This document shows, in pieces, positions 51,871 through 61,107 of a stretch of 64,000 nucleotides of DNA. Below the pieces are notes generated by a model, which saw only the letters and a list, made by a program, of their open reading frames with translations, had not been told where the DNA came from and did not search any database. The first letter of the stretch is position 1, and each line of letters starts with the position of its first letter. The stretch is from Flavobacteriales bacterium (GTDB lineage: Bacteria; Bacteroidota; Bacteroidia; Flavobacteriales_F; PHOS-HE28). The translations under genes and the position numbers were made by a program. The stretch lies in the NCBI GenBank assembly GCA_019912395.1, contig JAIOIH010000001.1:1-64000 (forward strand), read 5' to 3'.

Positions 51871-52006
51871 ACGAACTTGGGGTGTTTTAGCCCCGAAATG
51901 TGCATGGCTGATAGAGCGAAGCGGGAAAACAATGGGTGCATCCGGCTTCAGATGACCTTAATGGGAAAGGGGCACGGTTTTTCGCCTATCCCCTCTAAAC
52001 CACGAA

Positions 52007-52354
52007 ATGATGAAGACCTCACCAAAGGCCACAATGCTTGCCCTCGCAGCATCCATCTTGCTTTCGACCTCCACGTTCGCCAGCGAGCCCAAGCCGAACT
52101 TCCGCATCAATGAAGAGAATTTCGCCAAGTTGAACGCACAAGAGCAGGAGCGGGTGCTGGAGATCGGGGCGCGCTGGGATGCCATCGCCAACATGGACCG
52201 CTCCGGCCTGGACAGGGCCGATCGCAAGGAGCTGCGTGCCGAGGTGAAAGCCTTGAGGGCCGAGGCCAAGACCTATGACCGCGGTGGCACCACCATCTAC
52301 CTGTCCACTGCGGCCATCATCATCATCATCCTGCTGTTGATCATCATTCTGTGA
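52007..52354 (+). CDS. Small exported protein with C-terminal membrane helix
   Basis: A 115-residue protein with a signal peptide (1-25, ending STFASE), a charged helical middle (about 30-90; EENFAKLNAQEQERVLEIG) and a C-terminal hydrophobic helix (IYLSTAAIIIIILLLIIIL, about 96-114). It would be an inner-membrane protein exposing a short coiled-coil-like helix to the periplasm. Small proteins of this plan are common in Bacteroidota, but I do not recognise a named family. The second ATG three bases downstream is an equal alternative start. Confidence 0.7.
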   Translation: MMKTSPKATMLALAASILLSTSTFASEPKPNFRINEENFAKLNAQEQERVLEIGARWDAIANMDRSGLDRADRKELRAEVKALRAEAKTYDRGGTTIYLSTAAIIIIILLLIIIL

Positions 52355-52544
52355 GTGTCCGAAAGGATGGGAGGGAAGCATGGGGGCGGCCATGGGGTCG
52401 TCCATTCCCTGAAGGAGGGACAAGTACCGTGGAGCTGAAGAACATGTGGAGCACGGATGGGGGAGCAAGGACCGGGGTGCTCCAACGGGTTCGATCTCGG
52501 ACGCATAATTCTTGGACCAGCTCAAGCAATGTTTCGACGAATGC

Positions 52545-52576
52545 TTGACTTTGATCGACGAATGGGAATATCTTGG
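52545..52576 (+). promoter_or_regulatory. Probable Bacteroidota promoter (-33 TTG, -7 TATCTTGG)
   Basis: TTG at 52545-52547 is followed after 21 bases by TATCTTGG at 52569-52576. This is the spacing expected for the Bacteroidota sigma factor, whose consensus is TTTG then 17-23 bases then TAnnTTTG. The ATG of the T9SS gene lies 16 bases further on. Confidence 0.55.
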
Positions 52577-52592
52577 CCGCAAATTGGTTGCC

Positions 52593-55136
52593 ATGAAACA
52601 ACTCTTTACACTCGCCACAAGCATTGCCTTGTGCGCCTCGGTACATGCCCAGATCACGATCGGGCAGAACGAAATGCCTCATAGCGGGGACGAATTGTTC
52701 CGAACGCAGGCCACGATCAACCCCTTCGTGAACTACGGTGCCACGGGTGCCGGGCACACCTGGAACTTCGGTTCACTCTCGGCTGCGGGTGAAGAGAGCA
52801 CGGAGTACGTCAGCGTCTCATCGACCAATCTGGTCTATGCGCTTGTTTATGCCGACATCTTCTTCAATCCCAACCGTGCCAACCATGCCAATTCCGGTAC
52901 GGACATCGCCTTCAGCGACCTGCTTCCGATCGGCAACGCGTACACGTTCCGTCATCAAAGCGCATCGGCCTATACCACCGTTGGCTACGGGGCGGAAGTG
53001 TCCAATATCCCCTTGCCGATCATCTTCGATGAGCACGATGTGGTGTACGAGCTACCGCTGAACTATGGCAACAGCAGCGTTTCCCATTCGTCCTGGAAAA
53101 TAAACCTGCCCACTTTGGCCTACTACGGTTACATGCAGACCCGCCAGAACCAAGTGGACGGCTGGGGCAGCATCACCACCCCCAGCGGCACCTTCGATGC
53201 CCTGCGCGTAAAGACCACCATCACGGCGAAGGACACCATCAGTATCGACACGCTCAGCCTGGGCTTCACCATCGATCGGCCCACGACCCGTGAATACAAA
53301 TGGCTCGCCCAGGGGATCCGCGTACCGGTACTACAGATCAACACGGTGGAAATTTTCGGTGCCGAAGTGGTCACGGGGACCTTCTTCTACGACCAGCCGC
53401 ACACCATCACCGTGCAACAGCCCCTGGCCGACCTGCTTTGCGCCGGGTCCCAAGTAACCGTGCCATACGACCGCACTGGGGTGTACAACAGCGGTGGGCT
53501 TTTTGTCCCCTCCAATGTGTTCCGCGCCCAACTCTCCGATGCCAATGGCGATTTCACCAACGCAGTGAACATCGGCTCGGTCACTTCCACCAGTTCCGGC
53601 AGCATCAATGCCACTATTCCTGCCAACACCCCGATGGGCAGCGGCTACCGCATCCGCGTGGTCTCCACCAGTCCGGCGTTCATCGGTGCGGATAATGGAT
53701 TCGATATTGCCGTCAGTACCACTCCCGTTGCCTTGGTCACTGCGGACGGTGCCACCACCTTCTGTGCCGGAGGCACGGTGGAGCTCATGGCGGATGCGGT
53801 TCCGGGCCTCAGCTTCCAGTGGTTCCTGGATGGTGATGCCATCACCGACGCCACGGGTCCCAGTTGGGAAACCGATGCCCCGGGCAGTTATTCCGTACAG
53901 GTGGGCAATGCCTGCGGAAATGATGTCTCCGAAGCGATCGACGTGGTGGTGAACCCGCTGCCGGTACACCAGCAGGACCTCACCGAACTGCTCGCGTGCA
54001 ACGGGGATGCCGTGAACCTGGTCGCCACCAACACCTCCGGCCAAACCGTGCTGTCCTATCAGTGGATGCTCGATGGGGCACCCATCGCCGATGCCACATC
54101 CGCGGAGCTCGCCACCATGGATGCCGGCGAATACACCTTGGAGGTATCCAACATCACCACGGGATGCAGCTTCACCACCGCTACCGTAACAGTGACCACG
54201 GAAACGGTTGCGAGCCCCGTGCTCACTGCGGCCAGCGCCCCGGCGTTCTGCGAAGGGGGAACGGTGTTGTTGAACGCGGGTGGACAAGCCTCGGATTACC
54301 AGTGGATGCTGGACGGGGCCACTATCACCGGGGCTACCGGCAACAGCTTGGAGGTTGATGCCAGCGGCGCGTACGCGGTGTGGGCCACCGGCGATCTGGG
54401 ATGCTCCAGCCTCCCGTCCAACGTGGTCCTGGTGGAAGTCCTGCCCGCACCTGACGCACCCGTGATCACCGCCTCCTCCCTCACCAGCTTTTGCGAAGGT
54501 GGCATGGTAACGCTTGCCGCGAGCGGCTCCGACGACGTGAGCTTTCTCTGGAGCAACGGCAGCACCGGTGAGGAACTGGATGTGACCACCAGCGGCAGCT
54601 ACAGCGTGGAGGCCGTCGCTGCCAACGGATGCTCCACCAGCGCTGTGACCGCCATGGAAGTGACCGTGCTTGCCCTGCCGGATGCACCCGTGATCACGGA
54701 ACTGGATGGCGTGCTCAACGCCTCGGGCGCCGGCAGCTTCCAGTGGGCCTTTAACGGTGTGGACATCGCGGATGCCACGGACGCGGCATTCACCCCGGAG
54801 GCTTCGGGTGTATACACCGTGACCGTGACCGATGCCAACGGCTGCTCCAGCACCTCGGAGGACTACGCCTTCATCAACACGGGCGTGGCACAGGTTGCAT
54901 CGGCACAAGCCACCGTATCGCCCAACCCCTCCACCGGCATTTTCTCCGTCACCCTTCCAGGAGCCAAGGTCGGCGACCGCTTCAGCATCTTCGATGCCAC
55001 AGGCAAGCTCGTGCTGGAAGGAACGCTCCAGGGCATCCGTAGCACCATGGACCTGAGCGGCCAAATATCCGGACTGTACCTCCTGCGCACGGAAGGCCGG
55101 CAGGTTTCCAGCGTGGTGCGCATCGTGCTGAACTGA
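52593..55136 (+). CDS. Large T9SS type A sorting protein with Ig-like repeats
   Basis: An 847-residue secreted protein. The signal peptide ends ASVHAQITIG. An N-terminal domain (about 20-260) is shared in plan with the proteins encoded at 10418 and 12052 (GHTWNFGSL, GTFDALRVKTTI). A module common in T9SS proteins follows (about 265-375; GSGYRIRVVSTSPAFIGADN), then five or so Ig-like repeats (about 376-760) with phrases such as FQWFLDGDAITDATG and SYQWMLDGAPIADAT. The type A sorting domain is at about 770-847 (VSPNPSTGIFSVTLPGA). It is probably a surface adhesin or scaffold. The ATG at 52593 was chosen for its signal peptide and the promoter upstream. Confidence 0.88.
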   Translation: MKQLFTLATSIALCASVHAQITIGQNEMPHSGDELFRTQATINPFVNYGATGAGHTWNFGSLSAAGEESTEYVSVSSTNLVYALVYADIFFNPNRANHANSGTDIAFSDLLPIGNAYTFRHQSASAYTTVGYGAEVSNIPLPIIFDEHDVVYELPLNYGNSSVSHSSWKINLPTLAYYGYMQTRQNQVDGWGSITTPSGTFDALRVKTTITAKDTISIDTLSLGFTIDRPTTREYKWLAQGIRVPVLQINTVEIFGAEVVTGTFFYDQPHTITVQQPLADLLCAGSQVTVPYDRTGVYNSGGLFVPSNVFRAQLSDANGDFTNAVNIGSVTSTSSGSINATIPANTPMGSGYRIRVVSTSPAFIGADNGFDIAVSTTPVALVTADGATTFCAGGTVELMADAVPGLSFQWFLDGDAITDATGPSWETDAPGSYSVQVGNACGNDVSEAIDVVVNPLPVHQQDLTELLACNGDAVNLVATNTSGQTVLSYQWMLDGAPIADATSAELATMDAGEYTLEVSNITTGCSFTTATVTVTTETVASPVLTAASAPAFCEGGTVLLNAGGQASDYQWMLDGATITGATGNSLEVDASGAYAVWATGDLGCSSLPSNVVLVEVLPAPDAPVITASSLTSFCEGGMVTLAASGSDDVSFLWSNGSTGEELDVTTSGSYSVEAVAANGCSTSAVTAMEVTVLALPDAPVITELDGVLNASGAGSFQWAFNGVDIADATDAAFTPEASGVYTVTVTDANGCSSTSEDYAFINTGVAQVASAQATVSPNPSTGIFSVTLPGAKVGDRFSIFDATGKLVLEGTLQGIRSTMDLSGQISGLYLLRTEGRQVSSVVRIVLN

Positions 55137-55152
55137 GCATAGGACCCTTGAT

Positions 55153-55190
55153 CAAGCGCCCCGCCCGATGTTCTCAGGGCGGGGCGCTTG
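55153..55190. terminator. Strong hairpin terminator
   Basis: A perfect 14-bp stem, CAAGCGCCCCGCCC paired with GGGCGGGGCGCTTG, around a 10-base loop, 16 bases after the stop of the T9SS gene. It is followed by CGTTTGGG, so there is only a weak T-run. It lies between convergent genes and could act both ways. Confidence 0.75.
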
Positions 55191-55291
55191 CGTTTGGGTG
55201 CCTCGAAGAACGGTGCCGGAGTCCTTTCGGACAATGCCGGAGGGCCATCACCATCCCACTATCGGGGATCCAGACCTGGAACGAGGGAGGT

Positions 55292-55402
55292 TCACAGGAA
55301 GATCAGCGCCGCGATGATGAAGCAGAGGATGATCACGAGGTATTGCCAGAAGTCAAGGAAGTAATGGGAATAGGCCTTCCAAAGTTCCTTGAACTCCTTC
55401 AT
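55292..55402 (-). CDS. 36-residue single-helix membrane peptide
   Basis: A minus-strand reading frame of 36 codons plus stop. An amphipathic, aromatic N-terminal part (MKEFKELWKAYSHYFLDFW) runs into a hydrophobic helix (QYLVIILCFIIAALIFL) that ends at the stop. Codon use and the clean hydrophobic helix argue for a real gene despite its size. It lies upstream of the type B T9SS gene on the same strand (this gene's stop at 55292 precedes nothing on that strand until past 55434, so it is transcribed after it). It would insert in the inner membrane. No family was recognised. Confidence 0.55.
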   Translation of the reverse strand: MKEFKELWKAYSHYFLDFWQYLVIILCFIIAALIFL

Positions 55403-55433
55403 CAGTGCCCCATAAGGGTGTCGTGGCCTTCCC

Positions 55434-58334
55434 TCACTTCAACAACGTGATGGTTCCCATCACCTTCTTCTCGTCCTGATAAGGCAAGCGGTATTTCGCA
55501 CGATAGGCATAGACACCGGGCTGTGAGTCCACGCCACGGTAGGTGCCGTCCCATGCACCGTATGGGTCCTTGGTCTCGAATATGAGCTCGCCGAAGCGGT
55601 CGAAGACCTGCATGGAGAATTCCTCCGGTTCGCAATCGCCCTTCCAGGCCCATGTGTCATTGACACCGTCCTTGTCGGGGGTGAAGGACGATGGGACCCA
55701 GACGTTGCATGAATCGGAGCAGTCCTGCATGCGGATGGTACGTTGTACGTCCACCACGCCACAACTGAGCGTGACCTGCATCTTGACAAGGACATTGCCT
55801 TCAGCGGAGAAGCGTACCACGGGATCGGTCTGTGTTGTACTGGCCGCGGCGCCGCCAAAATCCCAATGGACCCCCAACACCGTGGAATCAGCCAGGAGCT
55901 TGAACTGCACCGGATCCTCGATGCACTTGGCATCCTCCCAGAAGTCCGCTGTACACAAGCATTCCACGTTCACCACCGTGGCCATGGCCCCGTCGGTGCA
56001 ACCGTTCGCATCGGTCACGATCACCGAATAGCCTCCGGGATCATGTACGGCCGTGGGATCACTGACCGGTTGACCGTTCAGCGCATACGTGGTGCTCATC
56101 CCGGCCGTGGGGAAAACCGTGCTCAGATCCACCGTTTGCCAGGGGCAAAGGGAGAAGTATTGGTCTCCGCCCAGCGAAGGGTTCGGGTTTACCGTTAGCG
56201 TGACCAACGCCGTGTCGGTACAGTCGGAACCATTGGACACCACGACCTGATACATACCGGCCAAGCCTACCCCGGTGGGATAGGTGACGCTTGCTCCGTT
56301 CTGCGTCCATACCCCGGTGAGTCCGCCGGTGTTATACAAGGACGTGAGGTCCAACAAGGAGCCGTCACAGATGGATATGGCCTGGTCCGGTCCCAGCACC
56401 GGTGCCGGAATAAAGGTCAACGTAACGGACGCGGTGGCGGTGCACCCTGCAGGGCTGGTAGTGGTAAGGGTGTATAGGCCGTTCGTGGTCGCGGAGGTCG
56501 GGTCCGGAACCGGAGCACCGTTCTTCGTCCATGAAGTGGCATTGGATCCCGTGGCATAGAGCGCTGTCAGGTCCACGGCCAGGCCCGAGCAACCCGTCAC
56601 TGATTGATCGGCGCCCAATACCGGGTTGGGATGGATCGTCACCTCCACATGTGCGGTATCGGAGCAGCCGGTCGCATTGGTCGCGACGAGCGTGTACATG
56701 CCGCTGGCATCAATGGAGGATGGATCCGGCACCGCTGCCCCGGACAACGTCCATGTGGTGCCAAGTCCCGTGGTGTTGAAGTTGGTCGTGAGGTCCACCG
56801 TATTACCCTCGCAGGTCCCGTCCGTCACATCCTGTCCAAGCGCCGGGGGCGCGGTAAGACCCACGGCAACGAAGGCCGTATCCGAACAGCCCGTACCGTT
56901 CGATGCCACCAACTGATAGGTGCCGGCGGTGCTTACTGCCGAGGGATCGGCCACGGGCTGGCTGTTCAACGTCCAGTCCGTGGATAGTCCGGTAGTGGAA
57001 TAGAGCGATGTGAGGTCCAGCGATGTGTTGCTGCACAGGTCCAGCGCTTGGTCGGCACCCAATGACGCCAGCGGCTGAACGGTCAGTGTTACCTCCGCCG
57101 TGTCCGTGCAACCGGCCGACGAGGTGGCCACCAGCGTGTACACACCAGCGGTGTTGGCGGCAGTGGGCGTGGCGAAGGCTGCTCCGCCGAAGTACCAAGC
57201 GACCGTAGCTCCGGCGGTCGAGTAGAGCGTGGTCAGGTCCGCGCTGCTGCCGGGGCAAATGCTCATCGACTGATCGCTTCCCAGAAGAACACCTCCCGTG
57301 TTGTTGAGCGTGACCAGGGCGGTGTCATTGCAGCCGCCCGGGTTCTGTCCGATCAATTGGTACACGCCGGGTGCCGTGGCCGTCGCGGCGGTGGCTGTAG
57401 TTATGGGCGATCCGTCCAAGGACCAGACCGGTGTGACCCCCGCCAGTGGGAACAACGAGTTCAGGTCCACCGGCCCGGCACCGGTGCATTGGTCCACCAC
57501 TTGATCGGGGCCAAGCGCGATCTGCGGGGATGCGACGATTTCGTAACTGCCGTAATAATTACAACCCGACCAGTCCCATCCCTGAATGGTGTACCACCCG
57601 GGAGTACTCACGGCAGATGGATCGGCCACATTGTTCCAATTCGGGTCCATGTAGCTGAAGGTCACGCCCTGACCCTGGTCCCAATTGCTCGTATAATAGC
57701 TGATGAAGTCCACGGTCTCGCCCGGACAGAGATAGGTCGTTGGATAGCCCATATCGATCTCACAGGGAGGCGGCGGGCTGCTGTACCCGAATGCGAATGC
57801 CCCGCTCCCCGCACCGCCGGTAAACCAGCCGGGGACCCAGATGCCGCCGGGTCCGGTACCGCCATTGGCGCACGCGGTATCGATCACGGTGATCGTCCAG
57901 GTGCCGTCCGCATTCTCACCAGCGAAGGAACTCAATTGACCGCCTTGTGGAAGGAAATCGCCTGTGAAGGGCGCCGATCCGGTGGTGATGCTGGTCCAAG
58001 CCCAATCGGTGAAACTGGTATTCGTGTAGTTCTGCCCTCCGGCACCATTGAAGGCCGAAAGCAGCAGCGTGGTACCGGCCGGGGAGGTCAAGGAGATCTG
58101 CAGGGTATGCGGGTGGTTCGAGGTGATGTTGATCAGCACATTGTCCAAATAGGGCCCCCAATTCCAGCCGTCCGGGATGATCAAAATCCCTACACCGCTT
58201 ACCGTGGCCGTGAAGGTGCTCGTATCACACGGCGGAATGGGACCGCTCGTGAACGGAAAGGTCTGTGCGGAGACCGGCCGGGACAGGCATAGTAGCAGCA
58301 GGAGCAGAAGGCTGGAGGGCAAGATCCGGAACAT
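55434..58334 (-). CDS. Giant T9SS type B sorting protein with proprotein-convertase P domain and Ig-like repeats
   Basis: A 966-residue secreted protein. A signal peptide (1-23) is followed by a P/Homo B proprotein-convertase-like domain (about 30-180; SLTSPAGTTLLLSAFNG and GTWTITVIDTACANGG), then about nine Ig-like repeats of ~75 residues (about 200-800) with a repeated LGADQ(A/S)(L/V)(D/T).C opening and a DLTSLY(S/N)T phrase. The type B sorting domain (about 875-966) holds VPSSFTPDKDGVNDTWAW and PGVYAYRAKYRLPYQDEKK. P domains are often found on secreted enzymes, but no catalytic domain is present, so it is probably an adhesin or structural surface protein. Confidence 0.9.
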   Translation of the reverse strand: MFRILPSSLLLLLLLCLSRPVSAQTFPFTSGPIPPCDTSTFTATVSGVGILIIPDGWNWGPYLDNVLINITSNHPHTLQISLTSPAGTTLLLSAFNGAGGQNYTNTSFTDWAWTSITTGSAPFTGDFLPQGGQLSSFAGENADGTWTITVIDTACANGGTGPGGIWVPGWFTGGAGSGAFAFGYSSPPPPCEIDMGYPTTYLCPGETVDFISYYTSNWDQGQGVTFSYMDPNWNNVADPSAVSTPGWYTIQGWDWSGCNYYGSYEIVASPQIALGPDQVVDQCTGAGPVDLNSLFPLAGVTPVWSLDGSPITTATAATATAPGVYQLIGQNPGGCNDTALVTLNNTGGVLLGSDQSMSICPGSSADLTTLYSTAGATVAWYFGGAAFATPTAANTAGVYTLVATSSAGCTDTAEVTLTVQPLASLGADQALDLCSNTSLDLTSLYSTTGLSTDWTLNSQPVADPSAVSTAGTYQLVASNGTGCSDTAFVAVGLTAPPALGQDVTDGTCEGNTVDLTTNFNTTGLGTTWTLSGAAVPDPSSIDASGMYTLVATNATGCSDTAHVEVTIHPNPVLGADQSVTGCSGLAVDLTALYATGSNATSWTKNGAPVPDPTSATTNGLYTLTTTSPAGCTATASVTLTFIPAPVLGPDQAISICDGSLLDLTSLYNTGGLTGVWTQNGASVTYPTGVGLAGMYQVVVSNGSDCTDTALVTLTVNPNPSLGGDQYFSLCPWQTVDLSTVFPTAGMSTTYALNGQPVSDPTAVHDPGGYSVIVTDANGCTDGAMATVVNVECLCTADFWEDAKCIEDPVQFKLLADSTVLGVHWDFGGAAASTTQTDPVVRFSAEGNVLVKMQVTLSCGVVDVQRTIRMQDCSDSCNVWVPSSFTPDKDGVNDTWAWKGDCEPEEFSMQVFDRFGELIFETKDPYGAWDGTYRGVDSQPGVYAYRAKYRLPYQDEKKVMGTITLLK

Positions 58335-58611
58335 GGGAAGGGGTTGGGTGGATACCGGTCAGGAATGAACGATCTTATTCCTATCAATTCCAATACTACT
58401 GACGTTTCTACCAGCGTAAAGTTGCCCGGGCTTGTGTGCAGCTAACAACCACATGAACCTCGTCCGGTCCTGTGCTGTTCGTACTTGTCGAAAGCTGGTG
58501 ATCACGAACATCCGGATAGCGTGAGCAGCCCCCCGGCAACCGTTAAAGACTGTATAATTCGGCGAGGGCCGATCACACGTTCCCAACCTTGAAGCCCTTA
58601 CGCTGAAGACC

Positions 58612-58986
58612 ATGCGGATCAAAAGCCTTGTTGTACTCCTCCCCATCCTCTCGTTGCTCTCCTGCGGGTACGAACGGGATGGAGCGTTGATCGCGGACAC
58701 GCAACGACCAACCCGCTTGGTTGGCATCAACGAGCGTGCGGCAGGCCCCGGACCGGACGTGCTTGCCTTCGATATCGCTCAGAGGACCTGTGCCATGTAT
58801 GTCGCCGTGCGTTCCCGGGCATTCGATGAAACGCCTGCTTTCGGTCGCGACATCGATGCCGACATGATCCACTGGAACATGTGTACGGGTGGCACCATGG
58901 TGGCCTGTGCCACCGCGCCTTCGGCGAATGGCGACCTTGTCCAGGTTGGTATTCCTTGGCCCTATCCTCCGCCGCCCCGGCATTGA
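58612..58986 (+). CDS. Small predicted lipoprotein
   Basis: A 124-residue protein. The signal sequence has lipobox LSLLSC (C18), followed by GYERDGALIADTQ. The rest holds four further Cys, and the protein ends in a Pro run (IPWPYPPPPRH). No family was recognised. It is the last gene with left-part character before the sequence changes at about 59,300. Codon use is as in its neighbours. Confidence 0.6.
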   Translation: MRIKSLVVLLPILSLLSCGYERDGALIADTQRPTRLVGINERAAGPGPDVLAFDIAQRTCAMYVAVRSRAFDETPAFGRDIDADMIHWNMCTGGTMVACATAPSANGDLVQVGIPWPYPPPPRH

Positions 58987-59304
58987 GGACCACCGCATGT
59001 GCTCGGCAACGTCAGGGTGAAGATCCGAAATGCGATGCGCGGATCAAGGTGGATCGGAGCCTACCTCGGTGATACCGCCTATGTCCAGCCACTGACTGCT
59101 CGCTGATGGAGCCGCAGATCGGCTTGATGTGGGTCCCACAAACGCTCCAGGTATTCCAAGCGCATGGTCTCCTTTCAGCCATCTGCCATATGGCCACGGA
59201 TGAATCCCGCGGACAGGCCCTCCTCGGACCAACTTCAGCATCACCAAGAAATCATCAGTGCAGATCAGCTCGACCTGCGCGATCAGCGTTCCATTCTTTC
59301 CCCT
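58987..59304. other. Gene-free stretch at the junction, with a lepA-tail-like segment
   Basis: No gene is supported in 318 bases. At 59229-59257 the sequence CCAACTTCAGCATCACCAAG and the next nine bases match the first bases of the lepA 3' end at 59310 at about 23 of 29 positions. On the minus strand it reads DDFLVMLKLV, against [10 protein letters not shown] at the LepA C terminus, but the stop codon is lost. It may be a decayed second lepA tail, or chance at this length. Confidence 0.35.
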
Positions 59305-61107
59305 TCAATCCAACTTCAGCACCGCCAGGAAAGCCTCCTGCGGGATCTCCACCGAACCCACGGAACGCATGCGCTTCTTTCCTTCCTTCTGCTTCTCCAG
59401 GAGCTTGCGCTTCCGCGAGATGTCACCGCCGTAGCACTTGGCGATGACGTTCTTCCGCAGCGCCGACACGGTCTCCCGCGCGATCACCTTGGCGCCCACG
59501 GCCGCCTGGATGGCCACCTGGAACTGCTGGCGCGGGATGACCTCCTTCAGCTTCTCGCAGAGGCTGCGCCCCCACTCGTACGCCTTGTCGCGGTGCACCA
59601 TGATGGACAGCGCGTCCACCGGATCGCCGTTCAGCAGGATGTCCAGCTTCTGCACCGGCGATGTCTCGTAGCCCGCGTACTCGTAGTCGAAGCTGGCGTA
59701 TCCCTTCGTGATGGACTTCAGCTTGTCGTAGAAGTCGAAGATGATCTCCGCCAGCGGGAACTCGTAGTGCAGCAGGACGCGCGTGGGGTCCAGGTACTCC
59801 ATCCCCTTCTGCGTGCCGCGCCGTTCCTGCCCCAGCTTCATGATGTTGCCGATGTAGTCCACCGGCACGACGATCTCCGCCGTGATGATGGGCTCGTCGA
59901 TGTGGTCGATGATGCCGGGCTTGGGGAGCAGCGACGGGCTCTCCACCTCGATCATCTCCCCGGACGTCGTGTACACGTGGTACGGCACCGTGGGCACCGT
60001 GCCGATGAGCGCCAGGTTGAACTCGCGCTCCAGCCGCTCCTGCACGATCTCCCGGTGCAGCAGGCCCAGGAAGCCGCAGCGGAAGCCGAACCCGAGCGCC
60101 GTGGACGTTTCCGGTTCGTAGTGCAGCGAGGCGTCGTTGAGGCGCAGCTTGTCCAGCGCGTCGCGCAGGTTCTCGTAGTCCTCGCTCTCGATCGGATAGA
60201 ACCCGGAGAACACCATCGACTTGGCCTCGACGTAGCCGGGCAGCGGCTCGGAGGCGGGACGCGCCGCGTCCGTGATGGTGTCGCCGACCTTCGCGTTGGC
60301 GATGTTCTTCACGCCGGCCACGACGTAGCCGACCTCGCCGGCGCGCAGCTCCGGACGCTTCTGCATGGTCAACCGCAGCGAGCCGACCTCGTCGACGAGG
60401 TACTCCTTCCCGTTCGAGAAGAAGCGGATGGTCATCCCGGGCCGCAGCACGCCGTCCACCACGCGGACCAGCGCGATGGCGCCGCGATACTGGTCGAACG
60501 AGGAGTCGAAGATCAACGCGCGCAGCGGCGCGTCCGCGTCGCCCACCGGGGGCGGGATGCGCCGGATCATCTCCGGCAGCACCTTGTCGATGCCGATGCC
60601 CGCCTTCGCGGAGATCTCCAGGATGTCGTCCGGCGATCCGCCGATCAGATCCACGACCTGCTTCTTGATCCGGACCGGATCCGCCGCGGGAAGATCGATC
60701 TTGTTCAGGATCGCGATGATCTCCAGGTCGTTCTCGATGGCGAGATGCAGGTTGGAGATGGTCTGCGCCTCCACGCCCTGGCTGGCGTCCACGATGAGCA
60801 GCGCGCCCTCGCACGCGGCCAGGCTGCGCGACACCTCGTAGGAGAAGTCCACGTGCCCCGGCGTGTCGATGAGGTTGAGCATGTACGTCTCGCCGGACGC
60901 CGGATCGCGGTAGTCCATACGGATGGCGTGGGCCTTGATGGTGATGCCGCGTTCCTTCTCCAGGTCCATGCTGTCCAGGACCTGCCCCTGCGCCTGCGCA
61001 TCCGTGAGCGTACCCGTGAGCGACAGCAACCGGTCGGCAAGCGTGGACTTGCCGTGGTCGATGTGGGCGATGATGCAGAAGTTGCGGATGCGAGAGAGGT
61101 CGATCAT
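59305..61107 (-). CDS. lepA: Elongation factor 4 (LepA)
   Basis: A 600-residue translational GTPase that back-translocates or helps stalled ribosomes. G1 is AHIDHGKST (14-22), G3 DTPGHVDF (81-88) and G4 NKID (135-138). The C-terminal LepA-specific domain has [20 protein letters not shown] then [20 protein letters not shown]. The ATG at 61107 gives the standard N terminus [20 protein letters not shown]; the frame continues upstream as a shadow of lepB. It overlaps lepB by four bases. Base composition is clearly richer in G+C than the genes left of 59,000, except near the very 3' end. Confidence 0.96.
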   Translation of the reverse strand: MIDLSRIRNFCIIAHIDHGKSTLADRLLSLTGTLTDAQAQGQVLDSMDLEKERGITIKAHAIRMDYRDPASGETYMLNLIDTPGHVDFSYEVSRSLAACEGALLIVDASQGVEAQTISNLHLAIENDLEIIAILNKIDLPAADPVRIKKQVVDLIGGSPDDILEISAKAGIGIDKVLPEMIRRIPPPVGDADAPLRALIFDSSFDQYRGAIALVRVVDGVLRPGMTIRFFSNGKEYLVDEVGSLRLTMQKRPELRAGEVGYVVAGVKNIANAKVGDTITDAARPASEPLPGYVEAKSMVFSGFYPIESEDYENLRDALDKLRLNDASLHYEPETSTALGFGFRCGFLGLLHREIVQERLEREFNLALIGTVPTVPYHVYTTSGEMIEVESPSLLPKPGIIDHIDEPIITAEIVVPVDYIGNIMKLGQERRGTQKGMEYLDPTRVLLHYEFPLAEIIFDFYDKLKSITKGYASFDYEYAGYETSPVQKLDILLNGDPVDALSIMVHRDKAYEWGRSLCEKLKEVIPRQQFQVAIQAAVGAKVIARETVSALRKNVIAKCYGGDISRKRKLLEKQKEGKKRMRSVGSVEIPQEAFLAVLKLD

